Notes under the pieces: model-generated
What the model was told of the DNA's origin: nothing
Database searches by the model: none
The model's input: the letters and a program-made list of their open reading frames with translations, nothing else
In this document: positions 36,221-45,213 of the stretch, piece after piece
Layout: each line of letters begins with the position of its first letter
Numbering within the stretch: the stretch's first letter is position 1
DNA from: DASZQY01 sp963843565
GTDB lineage: Bacteria > Pseudomonadota > Alphaproteobacteria > Rhizobiales > Kaistiaceae
Length of the DNA stretch: 64,000 nt
Direction: 5' to 3'
NCBI GenBank assembly: GCA_963843565.1
Contig: CAWJKY010000004.1
Location: 449,942-513,941 of the forward strand
Made by a program: the position numbers and the translations under genes

Positions 36221-37027
36221 TCAGGCGAGCGGTCCGTAGCCCCGGATGTAGTCGATCGTGAAGCTCGGCCGGTGGCGCACGCCGGTGTTCGACGCCGAGG
36301 GCGGCAGGGCATAGACGTTGAGCATGAACTGCATCGGGTACGCCGGGCTCTGCGCGACGCTGCCAAGCGGTATGTTGTCCAGGAAGAACGCTACCCCATC
36401 GGGTCTCCACTCCGCCCCGTAGACGTGAAAGGCGCCCGGATCGAACGGCAGCGTGTCCACGTGGAATTCGTCCGCCGTCAGGTCGGGATCGTTGACCGGC
36501 TTGATGCCGTAGCCCAACTCGGTGGTTTCGCGGCCGATCCCGTTGCCGAAGACTTCGCAGACGGTGATCTCGCCCGACCGGTTCGGTTGGTCCTCGAAGC
36601 CGATCATCCAGAGCGATGCCAGATCGTCGGGCCCAAGGTCCATCTTCGCCCTGAGCTCGAAGTATCCGTATTGCGGCACGTAGAGCGCCGCCGGCTCCTG
36701 CGCCTCCCGCACCGACAGGCCCTGCTTGAACCTGTGCTGACCGATCGCGCTGCCCACTGGCCCGGCGAACAGCCCGGTCTGGATCGAGGAGCAGCGCACG
36801 TCACCGTCGAACTCGGGACACCAGGGCGGCTGGTCGTCGGCAACGAACAGTGTCAGGCATCCGCCGGAGAGGCTGTAGCGCGGCGCCGACGCCGCCCGCG
36901 AACTCCAGTGCGGCAGGTAGTAGGGAACCCATTTCGACCGGTCGAGCGCGCCGCCGTCGAAATCGTCGTCGAAGTCGAGGCGATACCCCGAACGCTCCCG
37001 CGGATTGCGCGGCGCCTCACCGGCCAT
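36221..37027 (-). CDS. GH16-like concanavalin-type glycoside hydrolase, altered active site
   Basis: A 268-residue protein with the jelly-roll layout of family GH16: DFDDDFDGGALDRSKWVPYY, YGYFELRAKMDLGPDDLASL, GEITVCEVFG, FHVYGAEWRPDGVAFFLDN and MQFMLNVYALPP. The normal catalytic motif is ExDxxE; here it reads E153-I-T-V-C-E158, so the central Asp is Thr. No signal peptide is seen from ATG 37027, which has GGGAG seven bases upstream. It may be a lectin-like or impaired enzyme. Divergent from leuB. Confidence 0.8.
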   Translation of the reverse strand: MAGEAPRNPRERSGYRLDFDDDFDGGALDRSKWVPYYLPHWSSRAASAPRYSLSGGCLTLFVADDQPPWCPEFDGDVRCSSIQTGLFAGPVGSAIGQHRFKQGLSVREAQEPAALYVPQYGYFELRAKMDLGPDDLASLWMIGFEDQPNRSGEITVCEVFGNGIGRETTELGYGIKPVNDPDLTADEFHVDTLPFDPGAFHVYGAEWRPDGVAFFLDNIPLGSVAQSPAYPMQFMLNVYALPPSASNTGVRHRPSFTIDYIRGYGPLA

Positions 37028-37149
37028 GGTCGTGCTCCCGTTCGGCTTGCGACAATCGGCGGGCGCTGAGGCCCTGGCAAGGCCGGGACTTGAAAACCCC
37101 CCGCCGCCCATCTAACCAGCGCTGTTGATCGCGCCCAAGGAACAACCCT

Positions 37150-38247
37150 ATGCCCAGCCGTCATCTTCTGCTTCTGCCCGGAGACGGGATCGGCCCGGAA
37201 GTCATGGCCGAGGTGAAGCGCGTCATCGCCTTTCTCAACAACGAGGGCGCCGGCTTCGAGACCGAGGACGACCTGGTCGGCGGTGCCGCCTACGATTTCC
37301 ATGGGAAAGCGATCGCCGAGGACACCATGAAGCGGGCGCTTGCCGCCGACGCGGTGATCTTCGGCGCGGTCGGCGGGCCGAAGTGGGACGCGGTGCCCTA
37401 TGACGTGCGCCCCGAGGCGGGGCTGCTCAGGCTCCGCAAGGACCTGCAGCTGTTCGCGAATCTCAGGCCCGCGATCGTCTACGCCGCGCTTGCCGACTCA
37501 TCGTCGCTGAAGCGCGAGCTGGTCGAGAACCTCGACATCCTGATCGTGCGCGAGCTGACCGGTGGCGTCTATTTCGGCGAGCCCAAGACCATCACCGACC
37601 TCGGCAACGGCCAGAAGCGCGCCGTCGACACGCAGGTCTACGACACCTACGAGATCGAGCGCATCGCCCGCGTCGCCTTCGACCTTGCCCGCAGCCGGCG
37701 CAACAAGGTCACGTCGATGGAGAAGCGCAACGTGATGAAGACCGGCGTCCTGTGGCGCGACGTCGTCGCCGACGTCCACCGGCGCGAGTACGCCGACGTT
37801 CAGCTCGACCACATGCTCGCCGACGCCGGCGGCATGCAGCTGGTGCGCGCGCCCAAGCAGTTCGACGTGATCGTCACCGACAACCTGTTCGGCGACCTGC
37901 TGTCCGACGTCGCCGCCATGCTGACCGGCTCGCTCGGCATGTTGCCGTCCGCCTCGCTGGGCGCCCCCGACCCCAAGACCGGGCGGCGCAAGGCGCTCTA
38001 TGAGCCGGTGCACGGCTCCGCCCCCGATATCGCCGGCAAGGGCATCGCCAATCCGATCGCCATGCTCGCCTCGCTGGCGATGGCGCTGCGCTATTCCTTC
38101 GCCATGGGCGAGACCGCCGACCGCCTCGAGCAGGCGATCTCGGCGGTGCTCGACAAGGGCCTGAGGACCGCCGACATCTGGACGCCGGAAACCACCCGGG
38201 TCGGCACGACGGAAATGGGCGACGCCATCCTCGCCGAACTCGCCTGA
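37150..38247 (+). CDS. leuB: 3-isopropylmalate dehydrogenase
   Basis: NAD-dependent oxidative decarboxylase of leucine biosynthesis, 365 residues. It begins HLLLLPGDGIGPEVMAEVKR; substrate residues are in LRLRKDLQLFANLRP and RELTGGVYFGEPK; the metal site is in VTDNLFGDLLSDVAAML; and EPVHGSAPDIAGKGIANP ends the active site. The stop overlaps the next gene's ATG. Confidence 0.97.
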   Translation: MPSRHLLLLPGDGIGPEVMAEVKRVIAFLNNEGAGFETEDDLVGGAAYDFHGKAIAEDTMKRALAADAVIFGAVGGPKWDAVPYDVRPEAGLLRLRKDLQLFANLRPAIVYAALADSSSLKRELVENLDILIVRELTGGVYFGEPKTITDLGNGQKRAVDTQVYDTYEIERIARVAFDLARSRRNKVTSMEKRNVMKTGVLWRDVVADVHRREYADVQLDHMLADAGGMQLVRAPKQFDVIVTDNLFGDLLSDVAAMLTGSLGMLPSASLGAPDPKTGRRKALYEPVHGSAPDIAGKGIANPIAMLASLAMALRYSFAMGETADRLEQAISAVLDKGLRTADIWTPETTRVGTTEMGDAILAELA

Positions 38248-38744
38248 TGGAAACGCTCTACAGGAACCCGGGTTTCGCAACGCGCAACCTGATCTCCATG
38301 GTCGTGCTGATCGTCATCTGTCTCTACGGCCTGTGGGAAATCTGGCGCGCCGCCAACGGCGGCGGCGGCGAGGACGGCTACATCTTCGGTGTGATCTTCG
38401 TGGGCGGCGCCATCTGGGGCGGCCGCGAACTCCTGAACGAGGTGCGCGACCGGGTCATGGACCTGACCCGCGACCCCGCCAGCGGCCGCACCACGGTGAC
38501 GCTGTGGCGGCCATTCTCGACGATGCGTGTCGAGGGGCGGGCCGACGCCCTCACCGACTGGCGGCTGCACGTCGCCCTCGGCCGGCGCAACACGCGCACC
38601 TACTTCATCTATGTCGATCACAAGGACCATCCGCGGCCGCTGGTCTTCGACCTGATGAAGCGCGGCCTCGACCTGACGGGGTTGAAAAAGATCGCCCCCG
38701 AAGCGATGGCCGAGTTCGGCAAGGCCGCCGGCCAGCCCGGCTAG
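38247..38744 (+). CDS. Conserved membrane-anchored protein of unknown function
   Basis: A 165-residue protein with two hydrophobic N-terminal segments (LISMVVLIVICLYGLWEIW and YIFGVIFVGGAIWGG) and a soluble C-terminal part of charged character (LTRDPASGRTTVTLWRPFST, THTYF-like IYVDHKDHPRP). I do not recognise a family. Its ATG overlaps the leuB stop (TGATG), so it is translationally coupled. It overlaps the convergent mntH by 4 bp. Confidence 0.8.
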   Translation: METLYRNPGFATRNLISMVVLIVICLYGLWEIWRAANGGGGEDGYIFGVIFVGGAIWGGRELLNEVRDRVMDLTRDPASGRTTVTLWRPFSTMRVEGRADALTDWRLHVALGRRNTRTYFIYVDHKDHPRPLVFDLMKRGLDLTGLKKIAPEAMAEFGKAAGQPG

Positions 38745-40039
38745 GACAGGCCGGGAATCGGCACGCCGAACGTCAGCAGGATCAGCACCACGTTCAGCGT
38801 CAGCACCACCGCAGCGCCGACCCAGGCCGCGAAATTGGTCAGCCGCCGGTTCTTGAATTCGCCCATGATGTCGGCGCGGCGCGTGAACAGCACCAGCGCG
38901 ATCATCGGCACCGGCAGCGCGATCGACAGGATCACCTGGCTGACGATCAGCGCCTGCGTTGCGTTGACGCCGAGGCCGACGACGACGAACGCCGGGATCA
39001 TGGTCACCAGACGCCGCACCCAGATCGGGATGCGGAAGCCGACGAAGCCCTGCATGATCATCTGGCCGGCCATGGTGCCGACCACCGAGCTCGACGTGCC
39101 CGACGCGATCAGCGAGACCAGGAAGACGCTGGCCGCCGCACCGCCGAGCAGCGGCGTCAGCGTGTGGTAGGCGGTCTCGATCTCGGAGACCTCGCTGTGG
39201 CCGGCGTGAAAGGCGGCAGCCGCCATCATCACCATGGCCATGTTGACCATCCCCGCCACGACCAGCGCGACCACCACCTCGATGTTGGAGTAGCGCAGCA
39301 CCCGGTGACGCTCGGAGGCGTTGTGGATCGGCACGCGCCCCTGGGTGAGCCCCGAATGCAGGTAGACGGCGTGGGGCATGACGGTGGCGCCGATGATACC
39401 GACCGAAATGAGCAGCGCGCCGCCGTCCGGCATGATCGGCACGAACGTGCCGTAGGCCGCGGCACCCCAGTCGACCGGGGCAATGAACATCTCGATCAGG
39501 TAACAGCCGCCGATGATCGCCACCAGCCCGCCGATGACCAGCTCCATCGGGCGGAAGCCGCCGCGGTCCAGGAGGAGAATGCCGTAGGTGACCACCGCGG
39601 TGATCGCCATGCCGGCGATCAGCGGCAGGCCGAACAGCAGCGCCAGGCCGATGGCGCCGCCGAGGAACTCGGCGAGATCGGTGGCCATCGCCGCGACCTC
39701 GCTGACCGCCCACATGACCGCGACCACCGAGCGAGGAAACTGCTCGCGGCACATCTCGGCGAGATTGGTGCCGGTGACGATGCCGAGCTTTGCCGACAGC
39801 GTCTGGAACAGCATGGCGATGAGGTTGGCGACGAGCACCACCCACAACAGCGTGTAGCCGTACCGTGCGCCGCCCTGGATGTTGGTCGCGAAGTTGCCGG
39901 GGTCCATGTAGGCGATCGAGGCGATGACCGCCGGCCCGACGAAGAAGCGCGCGTTGAGCAGACCGCGCCGCTCGCCGGAGAGAACCCCCCGGATAGCCTG
40001 CACGGCGCGCTGTGTGAGGCCCCGCTCAGCGACGGCCAC
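38741..40039 (-). CDS. mntH: Nramp-family manganese/divalent metal transporter MntH
   Basis: A 432-residue, about 11-helix proton-coupled metal importer. The two metal-binding motifs are visible: DPGN at residues 46-49 and the MPH of ATVMPHAVYLHSG. It starts from a GTG at 40039 with GAGG five bases upstream. A palindromic Fur/Mur-type operator lies 65 bp upstream of the start, so manganese or iron repression is likely. Confidence 0.96.
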   Translation of the reverse strand: MAVAERGLTQRAVQAIRGVLSGERRGLLNARFFVGPAVIASIAYMDPGNFATNIQGGARYGYTLLWVVLVANLIAMLFQTLSAKLGIVTGTNLAEMCREQFPRSVVAVMWAVSEVAAMATDLAEFLGGAIGLALLFGLPLIAGMAITAVVTYGILLLDRGGFRPMELVIGGLVAIIGGCYLIEMFIAPVDWGAAAYGTFVPIMPDGGALLISVGIIGATVMPHAVYLHSGLTQGRVPIHNASERHRVLRYSNIEVVVALVVAGMVNMAMVMMAAAAFHAGHSEVSEIETAYHTLTPLLGGAAASVFLVSLIASGTSSSVVGTMAGQMIMQGFVGFRIPIWVRRLVTMIPAFVVVGLGVNATQALIVSQVILSIALPVPMIALVLFTRRADIMGEFKNRRLTNFAAWVGAAVVLTLNVVLILLTFGVPIPGLS

Positions 40040-40455
40040 GCGGGCCTCGGCGAAGCATGGCGGGGACGCGGGGGGCGGACGGAAGACCCAAGACGAACCA
40101 ATCTGAGAATGATAACTATTCGCAACTTAGGGACTGGCGCATCATACGTCAACTGGCCCGCGCGGCGTAGCCGGACCGAATCCGCAAGGTGCGCTTTGAC
40201 ATCGCGGCGCGTTGGCGTAGAAGGAGCGCGGTTTTCGGGGGTTTTCCAATGACCGGGCCTGCCCTGCCGAACAAGGCTGACGGACCGGCGGCGCTGACCG
40301 CAACGACGGCGCTCGCGCCGAAAACCACCAAACTCACCACGTAATTCATCGCTGGCGACCGCACGGACCATTTCCTCCCCGCGGACGCCAGCCGGGAGCG
40401 GGCGAGCGCGTCCGCAAAGTCAGAAGCGAAGACAACGAAAACCGGAGTTCGGAAC
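40040..40455. other. Divergent promoter region between mntH and asd
   Basis: 416 bp. It contains the operator at 40104-40124 and otherwise no convincing gene; a short minus-strand frame across it looks like chance in high-GC DNA. Promoters of mntH and asd both belong here. Confidence 0.5.
40104..40124. promoter_or_regulatory. Fur/Mur-type operator upstream of mntH
   Basis: TGAGAAT, a 7-base AT-rich centre, then ATTCGCA: a 7-7-7 dyad matching at 6 of 7 arm positions. In rhizobia, Mur (a manganese-responsive Fur homologue) represses metal-import genes through sites of similar form. Position and symmetry support a repressor site; which regulator binds is inferred. Confidence 0.7.
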
Positions 40456-41490
40456 ATGGGCTACAAGGTCGCGGTGGTGGGCGCCACCGGCAACGTCGGG
40501 CGCGAGATGCTCTCGGTTCTCGACGAACGCGGCTTTCCCGCCGACGAGGTCGTCGCGGTCGCCTCGCGCCGCAGCCAGGGCACCGAGGTGTCCTTCGGCG
40601 ACTCCATTCTCAAGGTGAAGACGCTCGACAATTTCGACTTCTCCGACGTCGACATCTGCCTGATGTCGGCAGGCGGCTCGGTGTCGAAGGAATGGTCGCC
40701 GAAGATCGGCCGCCAGAACTGCGTGGTCATCGATAATTCGTCGGCCTGGCGCTACGACGCCGACGTGCCGCTGATCGTGCCCGAGGTGAACGCCGACGCG
40801 ATCGCCTCGTTCGGCAAGAAGAACATCATCGCCAATCCGAACTGCTCCACCGCCCAGCTGGTCGTCGCGCTGAAGCCGCTCCACGACCGCGCCCGGATCA
40901 AGCGCGTCGTCGTCGCCACCTACCAGTCGGTGTCGGGCGCGGGCAAGGACGCCATGGACGAGCTCTTCACGCAGACGCGCGCGGTGTTCGTCTCCGACCC
41001 GGTCGAGGCGCAGAAGTTTCCCAAGCGCATCGCCTTCAACGTCATCCCCCACATCGACGTTTTCCAGGACGACGGCTTCACCCGGGAAGAATGGAAGATG
41101 GTCGCCGAGACCAAGAAGATCCTCGACCCCAAGATCAAGCTGGTGGCGACCTGCGTTCGCGTGCCGGTGTTCATCAGCCATTCCGAGGCGGTGGCGATCG
41201 AATTCGAGAACCCGATCAGTGCCGACGAGGCGCGCGACATCCTGCGCGAGTCGCCCGGCTGCCTGGTCGTCGACAAGCGCGAGCCGGGCGGCTACGTGAC
41301 CCCGGTCGAGGCGGCCGGCGAGGACGCCACCTACATCAGCCGCATTCGCGAGGACCCGACCGTCGACAACGGGCTGATGCTGTGGGTCGTCTCCGACAAT
41401 CTCCGCAAGGGCGCCGCGCTGAACGCGGTCCAGATCGCCGAGGTGCTGGTCAACCGCAAGCTGATCCAGCCCAAGCGCAAGGCGGCCTGA
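40456..41490 (+). CDS. asd: Aspartate-semialdehyde dehydrogenase
   Basis: NADPH-dependent reduction of aspartyl phosphate, on the path to lysine, diaminopimelate, threonine and methionine. 344 residues; GYKVAVVGATGNVGREMLSV binds NADP, C130 in IIANPNCSTAQLV is the catalytic cysteine, and EEWKMVAETKKIL, THVRVPV-type CVRVPVFISHSEAVAIEFE contain substrate and histidine residues. Confidence 0.97.
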   Translation: MGYKVAVVGATGNVGREMLSVLDERGFPADEVVAVASRRSQGTEVSFGDSILKVKTLDNFDFSDVDICLMSAGGSVSKEWSPKIGRQNCVVIDNSSAWRYDADVPLIVPEVNADAIASFGKKNIIANPNCSTAQLVVALKPLHDRARIKRVVVATYQSVSGAGKDAMDELFTQTRAVFVSDPVEAQKFPKRIAFNVIPHIDVFQDDGFTREEWKMVAETKKILDPKIKLVATCVRVPVFISHSEAVAIEFENPISADEARDILRESPGCLVVDKREPGGYVTPVEAAGEDATYISRIREDPTVDNGLMLWVVSDNLRKGAALNAVQIAEVLVNRKLIQPKRKAA

Positions 41491-41512
41491 GCGGCAGGCG
41501 AGCGCTCCCCCG

Positions 41513-41932
41513 GTGTCCGCCGCCGGACCCGATAGGCGTTCGTTCCGCCACTGGGGCGGGTTCGTCCTCTCGGGCGGCACGGCGTTCCTGATCGACGCTG
41601 GCATCACCACCTTTCTGATCCACGTCGCCCGCCTCGACCCGTTCTCGGCGCGCTTGATCGCCATCTCCATCGCCATGGTCGTGGCGTGGCTGATGCACCG
41701 CACGATCACGTTCGCGGTCAAGGCGCCGCCGTCGCTCCGCGAGTTCATGAAGTTCGCCGCGGTCGCCTGGAGCGCCAACGCGCTGAACTACGCGATCTAC
41801 GTGGTGATCCTGCTGGTGTGGCCGGCGACCTGGCCGCTGGCGGCGCTGGTCGCCAGCACCGGCGTCGCGACGGTTGCCTCCTATCTCGGCTTCCGCCTCG
41901 GCGTCTTCCGCAAACCCCCTCCCCCAGCCTGA
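41513..41932 (+). CDS. GtrA-family membrane protein
   Basis: A 139-residue protein with four hydrophobic helices, FVLSGGTAFLIDAGITTFLI, ARLIAISIAMVVAWLMHRTI, EFMKFAAVAWSANALNYAIY and LVASTGVATVASYLGFRLGV, and the conserved W(L)xxRxxTF and Y motifs of GtrA. GtrA proteins are thought to move lipid-linked sugars across the membrane. Starts at a GTG 22 bp after asd. The 3' end overlaps pdxY by about 50 bp tail to tail. Confidence 0.88.
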   Translation: MSAAGPDRRSFRHWGGFVLSGGTAFLIDAGITTFLIHVARLDPFSARLIAISIAMVVAWLMHRTITFAVKAPPSLREFMKFAAVAWSANALNYAIYVVILLVWPATWPLAALVASTGVATVASYLGFRLGVFRKPPPPA

Positions 41933-42768
41933 GCGAGCGGCGCGAGCGTCACGCCGCTGGGGGGTGCCAGGAAGGCGCCCTGTCCGGCCGCGAGTGGCAT
42001 TTCGTCGGCGCCGGTCTCGGCCGCGAGGTCGATGAGGGCCAGCACCGACGACAGCGCCCGCTCCACCGCCACCACAGGCGGAGCGCCGTCGAGGCGATGG
42101 CCGAGATGCAGCGCGGCGAACAGGTCGCCGGTGCCGTGCGGCGCCTCGGCGACCCGGCGGTGGGTGGCGAGATGCGCCTCGTCACCGGCGATAACCGCCG
42201 TACCGATCTCGCCCGCCGGAGCAAACGCGGACGTCACGACGGTTTCCGCGACGCCGAGGCGACGCGACGCGGCAACGACGTCGGCGTTGTTGGCGAGGTC
42301 GCGGCCGGTGAGCCAGGCGAGTTCATGGCGGTTGGGGGTGGTAATATCGGCAAGCGGCAAGAGGCGGTCACGGATCGCTTCGGCGACCGCCGGCGGCTGG
42401 AACAACCCGTCGCTGTCGCCGACGATCGGATCGCAAAGGTAGATCGCCCGGCGGTTGGCCTGCCTGGCGGCTTCGACGAGGTCGGCAATCGGACCCGCCT
42501 GTTCGGCACTTCCTAGGTAACCTGAGAGAACGGCGCCCACCTCACCCAGCCATGGCGCCCCGGCAAGGTCGGCAAGCTGGCTTCGGAAGGCGGCCGCATC
42601 GGCCGCGATGCGCGTCGCGCGGCCATGGCCGAGATGCCAGGGAAAGGCCACGGTCGGCACCGACCAGACCGGAAAGCCCATGCGTTCCAGCACGAACACG
42701 CTCGCCCGGCCGCCGACCGACCCGCGCACCACATGGCTGTTGATGACGATGATGGCCGGCTTCGCCAT
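41881..42768 (-). CDS. pdxY: Pyridoxal kinase PdxY
   Basis: Phosphorylates pyridoxal in vitamin B6 salvage. 295 residues of the ribokinase fold: INSHVVRGSVGGRASVFVLE, WSVPTVAFPWHLGHGRATRI, YLCDPIVGDSDGLF, ITTPNRHELAWLTGR and the catalytic GTGDLFAALHLG. ATG 42768 has an AGG seven bases upstream; ATG 42789 is the alternative. Convergent overlap with the gtrA-like gene. Confidence 0.92.
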   Translation of the reverse strand: MAKPAIIVINSHVVRGSVGGRASVFVLERMGFPVWSVPTVAFPWHLGHGRATRIAADAAAFRSQLADLAGAPWLGEVGAVLSGYLGSAEQAGPIADLVEAARQANRRAIYLCDPIVGDSDGLFQPPAVAEAIRDRLLPLADITTPNRHELAWLTGRDLANNADVVAASRRLGVAETVVTSAFAPAGEIGTAVIAGDEAHLATHRRVAEAPHGTGDLFAALHLGHRLDGAPPVVAVERALSSVLALIDLAAETGADEMPLAAGQGAFLAPPSGVTLAPLAQAGGGGLRKTPRRKPR

Positions 42769-42875
42769 GGTGCCTGTGACCTCGTTCATGCCGCGGCCCG
42801 CCCCGGACGCAATTGAATGGAGCAAAGCCGGCGTCCTTTGATAGTCTCGCATTCGCGGCAAGGACAATTGAGAGA

Positions 42876-43823
42876 ATGCAGACGAGACGCGAAATCAGCG
42901 CGCGCCCCCGCCGCAGCGCCCTCTACGTCCCTGGATCGAACGCCCGCGCCCTCGACAAGGCGAAGGAGGTGCCGGCCGACGTTCTGATCTTCGATCTGGA
43001 GGATTCGGTCGCCGCGACCGTGAAGGACCGCGCCCGCGCCGCCGTTGGCGACGTGGTGACGTCCCTCCTCGGCGGGTCGCGTGAGATCGTCGTGCGCATC
43101 AACGCGCTCGACACGCCGTGGGTCGCCCGCGATATCGCGGCGGTATCGGCGATCCACCCGGACGCCGTGTTGATCCCCAAGGTCGCGCGCACCGACGACG
43201 TGCGCCGCGCCCGCGCCGCGCTCGCCGCCGCCGGCGCCCCCCGCGACATGCCGCTGTGGGTGATGATCGAAACGCCGGTCGGCGTCCTCAACGCCGCCGC
43301 CATCGGCGCCGTCGCCGCCCTCCCCGCCCCGGCGGTCACCTGCTTCGTCATCGGCACCAACGATCTCGCCGCCGGAATCGGCGCCCCGCCCCGCCCCGAC
43401 CGGTTCGCGCTGCTGCCCTCGCTGCAGCAAACCCTGCTCGCCGCGCGCGCCCACAACCTTGCCATCCTCGATGGCACCTTCAACGACCTCGACGACCGCA
43501 ACGGGCTGCGCGCCGAGTGCAGGCAGGGCCGCGACATGGGACTGGACGGCAAGACCGTGGTGCATCCAAGCCAGGTGCCGGTCGCCAACGAAACGTTCGC
43601 GCCCAGTGGCGACGAGATCGCCTGGGCGCGTCAGGTGGTCGAGGCGTTCGCGCTTCCCGACAACGTCGGTCTCGAGGTCCTGCGCCTTTCCGGCCGCATG
43701 GTCGAGCGGCTGCACGAACGCGCCGCGCGCCGCACGCTCGCCATCGCCGACGCCATTGCCGAGCTCGACAAATCGATGAAGAACCGGGCGCCGGCGCCAG
43801 CGCCCCGCAAGGAAGCCAGCTAG
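42876..43823 (+). CDS. HpcH/HpaI aldolase-type CoA ester lyase (CitE-like)
   Basis: A 315-residue TIM-barrel enzyme: RRSALYVPGSNARALDKAKE, the metal-ligand strand IFDLEDSVAATVKDRAR, VVRINALDTPW, WVMIETPVGVLNAAAI, FVIGTNDLAAGIGA and the acyl-binding GKTVVHPSQVP. Relatives include citrate-lyase beta, malyl-CoA lyase and malyl-CoA thioesterase; which substrate is used cannot be told here. Start at ATG 42876. Confidence 0.88.
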   Translation: MQTRREISARPRRSALYVPGSNARALDKAKEVPADVLIFDLEDSVAATVKDRARAAVGDVVTSLLGGSREIVVRINALDTPWVARDIAAVSAIHPDAVLIPKVARTDDVRRARAALAAAGAPRDMPLWVMIETPVGVLNAAAIGAVAALPAPAVTCFVIGTNDLAAGIGAPPRPDRFALLPSLQQTLLAARAHNLAILDGTFNDLDDRNGLRAECRQGRDMGLDGKTVVHPSQVPVANETFAPSGDEIAWARQVVEAFALPDNVGLEVLRLSGRMVERLHERAARRTLAIADAIAELDKSMKNRAPAPAPRKEAS

Positions 43824-43827
43824 GGTC

Positions 43828-44433
43828 TCAGATCCAGGGACGCTCGGCAGCGGCCTTCTTCTCGAAGGCGCCGATGTCGCCGGCTTTCTCCAGGGTCAGG
43901 CCGACTTCGTCGAGGCCGTTCAACAGACAGTGCTTCTTGAACGCATCGACCTCGAAGTGGACGGTACCGCCGTCCGGCCCGGTGATCTCCTGCTTCTCGA
44001 GGTCGACCGCCAGGCGCGCGTTGGCGCCGCGCTGGGCATCGTCCATGAGCTTGTCGAGATCTTCCTTCGACACGCGGATCGGCAGGATCCCGTTCTTGAA
44101 GCAGTTGTTGTAGAAGATGTCGCCGAAGCGCGTCGAGATGACCACGCGGATGCCGTAGTCGAGGAGCGCCCACGGCGCATGTTCGCGGCTCGACCCGCAG
44201 CCGAAGTTGTCGCCGGCAACCAGAATCTGGGCGTGCGCGTAGGCCGGCTTGTTCAGCACGAAATCCGGGTTCGGCGAACCGTCGTCGTTGTAGCGCAGCT
44301 CGGCGAACAGGCCCTTGGCGAGACCGGTGCGGGCGATCGTCTTGAGATAGTCCTTCGGGATGATCATGTCGGTGTCGACATTGAGCATGTCGAGGGGCGC
44401 GGCGACCGAGGTGAGCGTGGTGAACTTGTCCAT
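43828..44433 (-). CDS. leuD: 3-isopropylmalate dehydratase small subunit
   Basis: Swivel-domain subunit (201 residues) that, with LeuC, isomerises isopropylmalate. NVDTDMIIPKDYLKTI, DNFGCGSSREHAPWALLDYG and ISTRFGDIFYNNCFKNGILP are the family signatures. It is separated from leuC (46.8 kb) and leuB (37.2 kb), so the leu genes are clustered loosely, not in one operon. Confidence 0.97.
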   Translation of the reverse strand: MDKFTTLTSVAAPLDMLNVDTDMIIPKDYLKTIARTGLAKGLFAELRYNDDGSPNPDFVLNKPAYAHAQILVAGDNFGCGSSREHAPWALLDYGIRVVISTRFGDIFYNNCFKNGILPIRVSKEDLDKLMDDAQRGANARLAVDLEKQEITGPDGGTVHFEVDAFKKHCLLNGLDEVGLTLEKAGDIGAFEKKAAAERPWI

Positions 44434-44502
44434 GAGCCTGTTCCTTTCGGGCGCTTCTCATGCGACGCTCGGCGCTCAACGTCAAGCCGCGAGGAAGCGC
44501 CG

Positions 44503-45213
44503 GTGACACCGCACAACTCCGCCGGGAAGGGCGACTACGCCGATGCCGTTCTGCTGCCCGGCGACCCGCTGAGGGCCAAGTGGATCGCCGAGACGTTTCT
44601 CGACGCCCCGCGCCTCGTCAACAGCGTGCGCAACTGCCTCGGCTACACCGGCACCTACAAGGGCAAGCCGGTCAGCGTCCAGGCGACCGGCATGGGCCAG
44701 CCATCGCTCGCCATCTACGTTCACGAGCTGATGACCGCCTATGACGTCAAGACGCTGATCCGCGTCGGCACCTGCGGCGGTCTCGGCGCCGACGTGAAGC
44801 TTCGCGACATCGTCATCGCGTCGACGGCCAGCACCGACTCGGCCATGAACCGCGACGTCTTCGGCATGTACAACTTCGCCCCGACCGCGGACTTCGGCCT
44901 GTTACGCAAGGCGGTCGAGACGGCGGAAGCGCGCGGCCTCGACTGGCACGTCGGCGGCATCGTCTCGAGCGACGTTTTCTATCACCCGGACGGGCTCAAG
45001 GTTTACGAGGTGCTCCAGCGCCACGGCGTGCTCGGCGTCGAGATGGAGACCGCGACGCTCTACACCCTCGCCGCCCGCCACCAGCGCCGCGCCGTATCGA
45101 TCTGCGCGGTGTCCGATTCGCTGGTCACGTCGGAGGCGCTGACCCCCGACGAGCGCGCCTCATCGCTGGAAGCGATGGCCGAACTCGCCCTGACGGTGGC
45201 GACCGCAGCCTAG
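44503..45213 (+). CDS. deoD: Purine-nucleoside phosphorylase (DeoD-type)
   Basis: Phosphorolysis of purine nucleosides in salvage. 236 residues from a GTG with GAGGA seven bases upstream: VTPHNSAGKGDYADAVLLPG, DPLRAKWIAETFLD, RVGTCGGLGADVKLRDIVIA, LGVEMETATLYTLA and the catalytic CAVSDSLVTSEAL aspartate. The 3' end overlaps the cytochrome b561 gene by 4 bp. Confidence 0.94.
   Translation: MTPHNSAGKGDYADAVLLPGDPLRAKWIAETFLDAPRLVNSVRNCLGYTGTYKGKPVSVQATGMGQPSLAIYVHELMTAYDVKTLIRVGTCGGLGADVKLRDIVIASTASTDSAMNRDVFGMYNFAPTADFGLLRKAVETAEARGLDWHVGGIVSSDVFYHPDGLKVYEVLQRHGVLGVEMETATLYTLAARHQRRAVSICAVSDSLVTSEALTPDERASSLEAMAELALTVATAA

Noticed and set aside
40149..40457. 102-codon minus-strand frame in the mntH-asd gap
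   Set aside because: Covers a divergent promoter region, has no ribosome site and no recognisable family.
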